From assembly GCA_012728155.1 (NCBI GenBank), contig JAAYFR010000403.1:1-5004 (forward strand): a stretch of DNA of 5,004 nucleotides, written 5' to 3'. This DNA comes from Bacteroidales bacterium. Its GTDB lineage: Bacteria; Bacteroidota; Bacteroidia; Bacteroidales; Dysgonomonadaceae. The notes below the pieces were generated by a model that saw only the letters and a program-made list of their open reading frames with translations, ran no database searches and was not told the origin of the DNA. Shown here piece by piece: positions 1-5,004 of the stretch. The stretch's first letter is position 1. Every line of letters starts with the position of its first letter. Both the position numbers and the translations under genes were made by a program.

Positions 1-1092
1 GTGGGAGTGGATGTGTGTGGCTTCGACTACTCTTTTATCCGGGGGATCAAAGATGAAATTTACCAAAAGAGGGGCATTCCCCATGAAGCTATATTGATCA
101 ACGCTTCCCATTCACATTTCACACCGGTCACCCAAAGCTGGATCACCTGGGAGCCACAAAACCAGCATCCCGACACCCTCTTTCTGAACAACGTTGTACG
201 CCCCGGCATTATCCGGTCGATAGAAGAGGCGATTGACAATTCTGTCAAGAGCGATCTCTTCTTCAGTCGCGACACCACCGGCATCGGAAAAAACAGAAGC
301 TTGAGAGGGGCCGATATCATCTACGACAACAGCTTGGATGTGGTAAAAATAGTGTCGCAAAAAGAGAAACAAGAATCGGTGCTCTTCCTGACAGGATGCC
401 ATCCGGTTTATGATGATCCGGAAGTAAACCGTTTTATCGTCAGCCCCAACTTCCCCGGTCATGCCAGAAATATTATTGAATCTACCGGTGGAATAGCGAC
501 CAGCCTCTTCCTTCAAGGGTGTGCCGGCGACATCAATCCTATCTCCAAATTCCGCACCTCAGGCGAGCAATTGGCAGGAGAGATAATGCATGCCTTAGGA
601 AAGAGCTTGTCACCTATTCGCGGCGATATCTCTTTTTATCTCGATACGATTTCCGTCCCGGTAACCCCGTGGAGTCGTGAGAGGATAGAGGAGTACCTGG
701 CAATCGCGGAGAAGAGCCCAGAAGACGGGATTGCCCGCAGGGATGTCCGCTGGGCAAAATTGATGCTGGAGCAATATGAGAAAAACGGTACCCCTGCCAC
801 CGACATGCCCATATATGTACAGACATTGAATATTGGCGACTGGAAATTGGTCGCTCTTTCAAGGGAAGCAAACACCGAATTTGGCATTGCCATCAAGAAT
901 TTATGGCCCGGACAGAAAGTATCGGTAGCTGCCTATACCAACGACATACCCAGTTATCTTGCCACCGACACGCATATCAAAGCTAAGGATTACGAAGGAT
1001 ACGGATCGTTCTTCTGGTACGGACAGCCCAACAACTTCCCGTTAGGGATATTTGACACGGTGGTAAACCGAATCAAGGATAATAACCGGTAG
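1..1092 (+). CDS. Neutral/alkaline ceramidase-like hydrolase, 5'-truncated by window edge
   Basis: This is the C-terminal 363 residues of a protein resembling the N-terminal (catalytic) domain of neutral/alkaline non-lysosomal ceramidases, which are zinc amidases that cut the N-acyl bond of ceramide. Visible family landmarks are N-A-S-H-S-H-F-T-P at residues 34-42 (like the ceramidase T-H-T-H-x-G-P metal motif), G-C-H-P-V at 132-136 (second metal His), N-F-P-G-H-A at 150-155, G-C-A-G-D-I-N-P at 173-180, and an R-E-A-N-T-E-F stretch near 288-294 followed by Tyr-rich Y-T-N-D-I-P-S-Y at 312-319, which probably supply the remaining metal ligands. The GTG at base 1 is most likely an internal Val: the sequence opens mid-domain, at the strand before the first metal motif, so a signal peptide and roughly 80-100 residues should lie upstream. 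In true ceramidases G-D-x-S-P carries the nucleophilic Ser; here the position is Asn179, so ceramide hydrolysis is doubtful. The family call is firm, the substrate unknown. Confidence 0.82.
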   Translation: MGVDVCGFDYSFIRGIKDEIYQKRGIPHEAILINASHSHFTPVTQSWITWEPQNQHPDTLFLNNVVRPGIIRSIEEAIDNSVKSDLFFSRDTTGIGKNRSLRGADIIYDNSLDVVKIVSQKEKQESVLFLTGCHPVYDDPEVNRFIVSPNFPGHARNIIESTGGIATSLFLQGCAGDINPISKFRTSGEQLAGEIMHALGKSLSPIRGDISFYLDTISVPVTPWSRERIEEYLAIAEKSPEDGIARRDVRWAKLMLEQYEKNGTPATDMPIYVQTLNIGDWKLVALSREANTEFGIAIKNLWPGQKVSVAAYTNDIPSYLATDTHIKAKDYEGYGSFFWYGQPNNFPLGIFDTVVNRIKDNNR

Positions 1093-1102
1093 AGATCACC
1101 GG
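1086..1102 (+). other. Small hairpin spanning the gene 1 stop codon
   Basis: CCGGT (1086-1090) and ACCGG (1098-1102) form a 5-bp perfect stem with a 7-base loop. The TAG stop (1090-1092) begins at the last base of the left arm. No T-run follows, so it is not an intrinsic terminator. It could be chance or a minor 3'-end structure. Confidence 0.2.
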
Positions 1103-1132
1103 CAAATATGTAAAGAATAATAATTGATATCT

Positions 1133-3412
1133 ATGGTTTTAAGTACCGACAATAAATCTGAAAAAGCTGGTCACATACCAAAAATGATGATCATTCTTTT
1201 CCTACTGGCAGGTTTTCAGATACTCTGTAACAGCAGGCTGTCCGCTTCTCATAGCGGACGGCCTGAAATCGTCATAGAGAATAAGGAAATGCGCTTTATT
1301 CTTTATGATAATGGAAAACCTAAAAGCCTGATACACAAGGAGACGGGACAAGAGTGTCTCGATTTGGAGAACAGAGAAAAATCGATATTCGCGCTGACAG
1401 AATACCGGCCCTATGCAACCGAATTAATGCTCACCTATTCGGCTAAACCACGGAAGTATTATGCGGACAGGGTGAGAAAAGAGGGAAATAAACTGATTGT
1501 CCAATTCAAAGAAATCTTGTACACGGCAACGATCGATCTGAATATAACCGATCACTATATTGGTTTCACATTGGAGAAACTATCCTATACCATTGGGAAA
1601 ATAGGAGTGGCAAAAAGGAAAACCGAAGTAGATGAGTTTACTCTATTGGAGTTGCCTGTCAAGAAACGAGCTCATTTCGGAGAGTGGTTAAACGTGGTAT
1701 GGGACGAGGATGTCTCAGTGAATGTATTGGCAACCGATCCCTATGTCAAGATCGATGCCTCCCTTAGTGGGAATAGCTGCCTGATGACGGCAGAAATGGA
1801 CAATAGCATCAAATTAGAGGGGGTGGGTGCCGCATTGATCACTACCGCTACAAGCAAACTCCTCTCTTCCATTGCCCGTTTAGAAGAAGAGTATGACCTC
1901 CCCTTAGGAGTAAAGAGCCGTCGGAGCGATGAATACAAATACTCCTATTATGAACCGAAAGGGATTACGCCCAAGAATGTGGACGAGCATATCGCTTATG
2001 CCAAGAAAGGGGGATTTCGACAGATGTTGTTGTATTATGAAGATATATTTGTCAGCATGGGCCATTTTATCTGGAGTGATCACTATCCTCTCAAAATGGA
2101 GGATTTAAAACAGGTCGTTCGAAAGATAGAAGAGGCAGGCATCATCCCCGGGTTTCATATCCACTACAATAAAGCCAGCAAAAACGACCCCTATGTGATG
2201 CCTATTCCCGATCCAAGATTAAATCTCTCAAAAATATTCACTTTAGCGAATCCTCTCAATAAAGAGGACTCAATCATCATTGTAGAGGAGTCTCCTCGTG
2301 AATGTACATTGGAGGAAGGAAGAAGATTGTTGAAGATCGGCAATGAAATTATTTCGTACGAGAGTTATACAACCACCTCGCCCTATCAGTTCAGAGGATG
2401 CAAACGAGGAGAACTCGGCACTGAAATCGACACGGCACTGAAAGGAGCCAAGTTTGGCCTGTTGGACGTGGATACCTGGCCAAAATTTATCCGGTTCGAT
2501 CAGAGGACAACAATCCAGCAGGAAGTGGCCAAACGGGTGAGCGAAATCTACAATGAAGCAGGATTTAAATTTGTCTATTTCGATGGCGCGGAGGATGTCC
2601 ATTATCCCTATTGGTATAACGTTCCGAAAGCACAATGGGAAGTATATCAACACCTTAACCCAACCCCTCTCTTTTCGGAAGCAGCGACAAAGTCGCATTT
2701 CAGCTGGCATATCATCACAAGAGGAAATGCCTTTGACACTTTCCTGCCCGAAGAGGTGAAAGAGGCAACCGATATCTACCAAGTAGCGGCAGCAAGATAT
2801 ATGAACGAAAGTTTTTCATCGATGAACTTCGGGTGGAACGACTATCTGGCCCCTTCCAACCGGACAATCGGTATGCAGCCCGATATGTACGGCTATATCT
2901 GTAGCCGCGCAGCCGCCTGGGATTGCCCAATCGGTCTCTTTGGCCGATTGGATCATTTTAAAAACCATCCCCGGACGGAAGATAATTTGCGGGTGATAAG
3001 GATGTGGGAAGAGTTTAGAATTGCCGGATTAATGACCGCCGAGCAGAAGCAGGAGTTAAGAGAGAGCAATCAGGAGCATCTCCTATTCAAAGATGTGGAG
3101 GGTAAATATGAGATCATCCCCTATAAAAAAGTGGAATCAGGGGCGGGAAACAGCAGTTCAATTCGCGCCTTTCTCTTTAACCGGGTCGGTAAGACTTGGG
3201 TGCTACTATGGCATACCCAAGGTGAAGAACTCCTTCAAATACCGGTATCAAAAAAGGATATCACTTTATATGAGATGCAAAGAGGCAAAAAAAAACGGCA
3301 TGAAGGCTCCGGAAACCACACTACCATCTCCGTGGGAGATTGTCAGTATGTGGTCTTTGACCTCCCGGCGGAGGAAGTGGGGAGACTGTTGGCAAACAGC
3401 AAGGTATTATAA
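1133..3412 (+). CDS. Putative secreted TIM-barrel glycoside hydrolase, family unassigned
   Basis: This 759-residue protein (from ATG 1133) has a hydrophobic segment at about residues 18-31 (M-M-I-I-L-F-L-L-A-G...), read as a signal peptide with possible cleavage near S-A-S at 37-39; Cys32 is not in a proper lipobox. Residues ~45-250 look like a beta-sandwich, ~270-640 like a (beta/alpha)8 barrel, and ~645-745 like a C-terminal beta domain. Barrel-like strand ends include F-H-I-H-Y (341-345), F-V-Y-F-D-G-A-E-D (480-488) and P-L-F-S-E-A (512-517). Asp484 and Glu516 are candidate catalytic acids, with His522 and His526 close by. A small beta-rich insert at ~378-443 (L-L-K-I-G-N-E-I-I-S-Y ... F-R-G-C-K-R-G-E-L-G-T) interrupts the barrel. 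The frame also has a TTG at 1124 and ATGs at 1184 and 1187; ATG 1133 is preferred because it leaves a Lys-bearing n-region and follows an A-rich leader. The fold call is from pattern only, and I do not recognise the family. Confidence 0.7.
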   Translation: MVLSTDNKSEKAGHIPKMMIILFLLAGFQILCNSRLSASHSGRPEIVIENKEMRFILYDNGKPKSLIHKETGQECLDLENREKSIFALTEYRPYATELMLTYSAKPRKYYADRVRKEGNKLIVQFKEILYTATIDLNITDHYIGFTLEKLSYTIGKIGVAKRKTEVDEFTLLELPVKKRAHFGEWLNVVWDEDVSVNVLATDPYVKIDASLSGNSCLMTAEMDNSIKLEGVGAALITTATSKLLSSIARLEEEYDLPLGVKSRRSDEYKYSYYEPKGITPKNVDEHIAYAKKGGFRQMLLYYEDIFVSMGHFIWSDHYPLKMEDLKQVVRKIEEAGIIPGFHIHYNKASKNDPYVMPIPDPRLNLSKIFTLANPLNKEDSIIIVEESPRECTLEEGRRLLKIGNEIISYESYTTTSPYQFRGCKRGELGTEIDTALKGAKFGLLDVDTWPKFIRFDQRTTIQQEVAKRVSEIYNEAGFKFVYFDGAEDVHYPYWYNVPKAQWEVYQHLNPTPLFSEAATKSHFSWHIITRGNAFDTFLPEEVKEATDIYQVAAARYMNESFSSMNFGWNDYLAPSNRTIGMQPDMYGYICSRAAAWDCPIGLFGRLDHFKNHPRTEDNLRVIRMWEEFRIAGLMTAEQKQELRESNQEHLLFKDVEGKYEIIPYKKVESGAGNSSSIRAFLFNRVGKTWVLLWHTQGEELLQIPVSKKDITLYEMQRGKKKRHEGSGNHTTISVGDCQYVVFDLPAEEVGRLLANSKVL
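1234..1265 (+). other. Strong intragenic hairpin at the signal-peptide boundary of gene 2
   Basis: Bases 1234-1246 pair with 1253-1265 over 13 base pairs (12 Watson-Crick plus one T-G wobble at 1239/1260), closing a 6-base loop, TCTCAT (1247-1252). The arms are GC-rich (CAGGCTGTCCGCT against AGCGGACGGCCTG). It encodes residues 34-45, at the junction of signal peptide and mature protein. No T-run follows on either strand, so it is not an intrinsic terminator. Possible roles are slowing ribosomes during export, mRNA processing or stability, or none. Confidence 0.55.
2927..2951 (+). other. Second intragenic hairpin in gene 2
   Basis: Bases 2927-2936 (CCAATCGGTC) pair with 2942-2951 (GGCCGATTGG) over 10 base pairs, including one T-G wobble (2935/2943), around a 5-base TCTTT loop. 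The outer eight pairs are perfect. ATCATTTTA follows, a T-run too short and too distant for a convincing terminator. It lies in the coding region for residues ~599-607, near the end of the putative barrel. Confidence 0.4.
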
Positions 3413-3413
3413 G

Positions 3414-3438
3414 GGCATAACATGCCATTTTCTATTTG
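3414..3438 (+). terminator. Possible weak terminator or attenuator between genes 2 and 3
   Basis: GGCAT (3414-3418) and ATGCC (3422-3426) form a perfect 5-bp stem with a 3-base AAC loop, starting two bases after the gene 2 stop. It is followed by the T-rich stretch ATTTTCTATTTG (3427-3438). The stem is short for an intrinsic terminator, so full termination is unlikely; partial attenuation or 3'-end protection of the upstream message is more plausible. Confidence 0.25.
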
Positions 3439-3440
3439 AC

Positions 3441-3463
3441 AAATCAATAAAAATAAACTAAAA
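3441..3463 (+). promoter_or_regulatory. A-rich translation-initiation leader of gene 3
   Basis: The 23 bases before ATG 3464 are almost entirely A with a few T and C, and contain no GGAGG-like sequence. This fits Bacteroidota translation initiation, which relies on A-rich unstructured leaders rather than Shine-Dalgarno pairing, and supports the ATG at 3464 as the start. A TATTTG at 3433-3438 only partly resembles the Bacteroidota -7 box (TAnnTTTG) and no matching -33 TTTG was found at the right distance, so no promoter is called here. Confidence 0.4.
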
Positions 3464-4813
3464 ATGAAAAAAATAAGTAGAAGACTCTTTATAGGGAGCG
3501 CGTCCATTATGGGAACAGGAATGGTTCTCAAGCCAAGTTCTATCTGGGCAGTCAATCGAAATGTAGATGTCAAACCGGCCCTGTTGGGCGGAGAGAAAAC
3601 AGTAACGAAACCATTCCCGCGATGGCCTTTCGTGGATACGACCGAGGAGAAAGCGCTGCTGGATGCGTTACACGGCAACGGCTGGGGAAGGCGGGTGAAG
3701 AATAATGCTGCCGACACCTTTGAAACTAGTTATGCGAACTTATTGGGAGCCAATCACTGCTTGACGGTGAACAGTGGAACATCCGCGCTTTTTACCATGA
3801 TGGGGGCATTGAATATTGGACCCGGCGACGAGGTGATCCTGCCGGTCTATACCTTTATCGCCACTTATAACGTCGTGGCATTACACAATGCACTGCCCAT
3901 CATCGTAGATATCGACCCGGAAAGTTTTCAGATAGATCCGAAGAAGATGGAAGCCGCCATAACCAAAGAGACCAAAGCACTTGTGCCCGTACATATCGGC
4001 GGTTCACCGTTCGACGTGGAGCGTGTTCTCGAGATCGGCAACCGACATAATTTACCCGTTATTGAAGATGCATGTCAAGCCCATTTGGCGGAATGGAAAG
4101 GTAAAAAAGTAGGTACTTTCGGTATCGGAGGAGCATTCAGCTTTCAGGAGTCCAAGAACCTGAATTGTGGACAAGGAGGAGCCATCACCACAAATAACCG
4201 CCAATTCATGGATGCTTGCATGGGGTATCACCACCAGGGAGCGGTATTGTCGGACAACCCGTACGCCGAAGGAGGGGTTCGTGGGGGCAACTGGCGAATG
4301 ACAGAGTTTCAGGCCTCCATATTGAATGCGCAAATGACCCGTTTGGAACAGCAAGCCAAAAAAAGGAGCGAGAATGCCGCCTATCTGAGTAAAATGTTGC
4401 AGGAAATACCGGGTATTGCCCCGGCCAAGTTGTATCCGGGTACCACCAACAGCGCATATCATCTCTATATGTTCCGGTACGACAACAAATACTTCGACGG
4501 AATGAGCAGGGCACGCTTTATAGAGGCGCTCTCCGCCGAGGGGGTGCCCTGTAGCGGAGGATACGGGCAGATGGAAAAAACAGCACGGGTGCCCTCTTTG
4601 GCCAAGAACCGGCATTATATAAAAGTTTACGGGGAGAAGGGCATGAAAGAGTGGCTGGAGCGTATCCAATGTCCGGTGAACGAAAAAGTATCCAGTGAAA
4701 TTGCCGTATGGTTTACCCAGACGATTTTGCTGGGCAGTAAAACCGATATGGAGCAGATTGCCGAAGCGATCCGGAAAATACAAAAATTTGCCCGTGACAT
4801 AAAGAATGCATAA
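3464..4813 (+). CDS. DegT/DnrJ/EryC1/StrS-family PLP aminotransferase with Tat signal
   Basis: This 449-residue protein belongs to the fold-type I sugar aminotransferases, which move an amino group, usually from glutamate or glutamine, onto a keto-sugar or keto-cyclitol. Visible motifs are N-S-G-T-S-A-L at 103-109 (PLP phosphate cup), P-G-D-E-V-I-L-P at 120-127, I-E-D-A-C-Q-A-H at 200-207 (Asp202 should contact the pyridine nitrogen), and F-S-F-Q-E-S-K-N-L at 225-233 with Lys231 as the Schiff-base lysine, followed by G-Q-G-G-A. All key residues are present, so the enzyme should be active. The start of the domain (L-G-G-E-K ... W-P) and the F-S-F-Q-E-S-K-N-L form recall the AHBA-synthase/scyllo-inosose aminotransferase side of the family more than the ArnB side. 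Unusually, the N-terminus is M-K-K-I-S-R-R-L-F-I-G followed by a hydrophobic stretch to about residue 22 and W-A-V at 28-30, a good Tat leader. Tat exports folded, cofactor-loaded proteins, so activity outside the cytoplasm is inferred. Confidence 0.9.
   Translation: MKKISRRLFIGSASIMGTGMVLKPSSIWAVNRNVDVKPALLGGEKTVTKPFPRWPFVDTTEEKALLDALHGNGWGRRVKNNAADTFETSYANLLGANHCLTVNSGTSALFTMMGALNIGPGDEVILPVYTFIATYNVVALHNALPIIVDIDPESFQIDPKKMEAAITKETKALVPVHIGGSPFDVERVLEIGNRHNLPVIEDACQAHLAEWKGKKVGTFGIGGAFSFQESKNLNCGQGGAITTNNRQFMDACMGYHHQGAVLSDNPYAEGGVRGGNWRMTEFQASILNAQMTRLEQQAKKRSENAAYLSKMLQEIPGIAPAKLYPGTTNSAYHLYMFRYDNKYFDGMSRARFIEALSAEGVPCSGGYGQMEKTARVPSLAKNRHYIKVYGEKGMKEWLERIQCPVNEKVSSEIAVWFTQTILLGSKTDMEQIAEAIRKIQKFARDIKNA
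4507..4559 (+). other. Interleaved inverted repeats in gene 3
   Basis: CAGGGCAC (4507-4514) is complementary to GTGCCCTG (4544-4551), and CTCCGC (4531-4536), inside that loop, is complementary to GCGGAG (4554-4559) outside it. The two stems therefore have pseudoknot order. GGGTGCCCT occurs again at 4587-4595 as an alternative partner for the first arm. It lies fully within coding sequence and may be chance. Confidence 0.2.
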
Positions 4814-4840
4814 AGAGAACAACATCAATTTTTAAAAAAT

Positions 4841-5004
4841 ATGAGAACCCTCACTTTCATCGCTTCAATTTGCTGTCTACTCTCCATAAGCGCACCGACG
4901 TCCGCCCAAAATGGGGCAAAAAAGAAGCAAGCTGCATTCGAATGGGTCTTCGGCGATTATGCCCGATTCGACCCGGAAATGGTCGAAAAAGTGCTCTCTG
5001 ACAC
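4841..5004 (+). CDS. Unrecognised Sec-secreted protein, 3'-truncated by window edge
   Basis: Fifty-four codons are visible from ATG 4841, 27 bases after the aminotransferase stop, with the reading frame open to the window end. The N-terminus is a clear Sec signal peptide: M-R-T at the start, a hydrophobic core (L-T-F-I-A-S-I-C-C-L-L-S-I-S) and a signal peptidase I site T-S-A/Q-N after residue 22. Two cysteines (11 and 12) lie in the core but are not in a usual lipobox, so a periplasmic or secreted protein is more likely than a lipoprotein. The mature part begins with a lysine-rich linker (K-K-K) and then F-E-W-V-F-G-D-Y-A-R-F-D-P-E-M-V-E. I do not recognise a family from this fragment. The leader before the ATG (TTTTTAAAAAAT) is AT-rich. 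Spacing and strand make it a likely co-transcribed partner of the upstream genes. Confidence 0.8.
   Translation, partial: MRTLTFIASICCLLSISAPTSAQNGAKKKQAAFEWVFGDYARFDPEMVEKVLSD

Noticed and set aside
1..3. GTG at base 1 as a true start codon of the first gene
   Set aside because: The protein begins inside the ceramidase-like domain, just before the first metal motif, with no signal peptide. The window edge cuts the gene.
222..262. Compound inverted repeat in gene 1 (222-228 with 256-262 and 233-238 with 243-248)
   Set aside because: The stems are short (7 and 6 bp) and broken by an unequal internal loop, within the range expected by chance in coding sequence.
829..839. Repeated TTGAATATTGG in genes 1 and 3 (again near 3810)
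   Set aside because: A short match encoding L-N-I-G in unrelated protein contexts, with no similarity in the flanks.
1124..1126. TTG as the start of gene 2
   Set aside because: An in-frame ATG lies nine bases downstream and no Shine-Dalgarno sequence favours the TTG; it adds only three residues.
3433..3438. TATTTG as a Bacteroidota -7 promoter box before gene 3
   Set aside because: It lacks the two-base spacer of TAnnTTTG and no -33 TTTG lies about 20 bases upstream.
3093..3461. A 122-codon open frame overlapping the end of gene 2, reachable by slippage at the A9 run and ending just before gene 3
   Set aside because: Its translation is rich in Lys, Arg, Trp and Cys, has no recognisable domain, and lies almost wholly over the coding sequence of gene 2 in another frame.
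4052..4828. A 258-codon open frame on the minus strand opposite the aminotransferase
   Set aside because: It lies antisense to a well-conserved enzyme with all its motifs intact, and its translation shows no domain; it is a shadow of the real gene.

Overview
The window holds four genes, all on the + strand and closely spaced (gaps of 40, 51 and 27 bases). The first is cut by the left edge and the last by the right edge. In order they are: a neutral/alkaline-ceramidase-like hydrolase (3' part, 1-1092); a large, probably secreted protein with the look of a TIM-barrel glycoside hydrolase that I cannot place in a numbered family (1133-3412); a DegT/DnrJ/EryC1/StrS-type PLP aminotransferase carrying a twin-arginine (Tat) leader (3464-4813); and the first 54 codons of an unrecognised Sec-secreted protein (4841 onward). 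The spacing and shared strand suggest one operon. No tRNA, rRNA, CRISPR array, insertion sequence or long repeat was seen.

The likely host is a member of the Bacteroidota, probably Bacteroidales. The reasons are the A-rich leaders in front of the ATGs with no clear Shine-Dalgarno sequence, the dense exported genes typical of Bacteroidota carbohydrate-use loci, a Sec signal ending A-Q, and the combination of ceramidase-like, glycosidase-like and Tat-tagged sugar-aminotransferase-like proteins. This is a judgement from style, not a database match. No SusC/SusD pair, sulfatase or regulator lies inside the window, so calling it a polysaccharide-utilisation locus would be inference.

Taken together, the genes look like part of an extracytoplasmic pathway acting on a glycan or glycoconjugate. 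The glycosidase-like protein could release a sugar, the ceramidase-fold enzyme could cut an amide or ester, and the exported PLP enzyme could add or remove an amino group on an oxidised sugar. The substrate cannot be read from sequence. Two points stand out at protein level: the aminotransferase keeps its catalytic lysine although it appears to be exported, and the ceramidase-like protein has Asn where true ceramidases have the nucleophilic Ser.

At nucleic-acid level, gene 2 contains two strong hairpins inside its coding sequence. One is a 13-bp stem placed at the signal-peptide/mature-protein boundary (1234-1265). The other is a 10-bp stem in the last third of the gene (2927-2951). A small 5-bp hairpin followed by a T-rich stretch lies between genes 2 and 3 and could be a weak terminator or attenuator.
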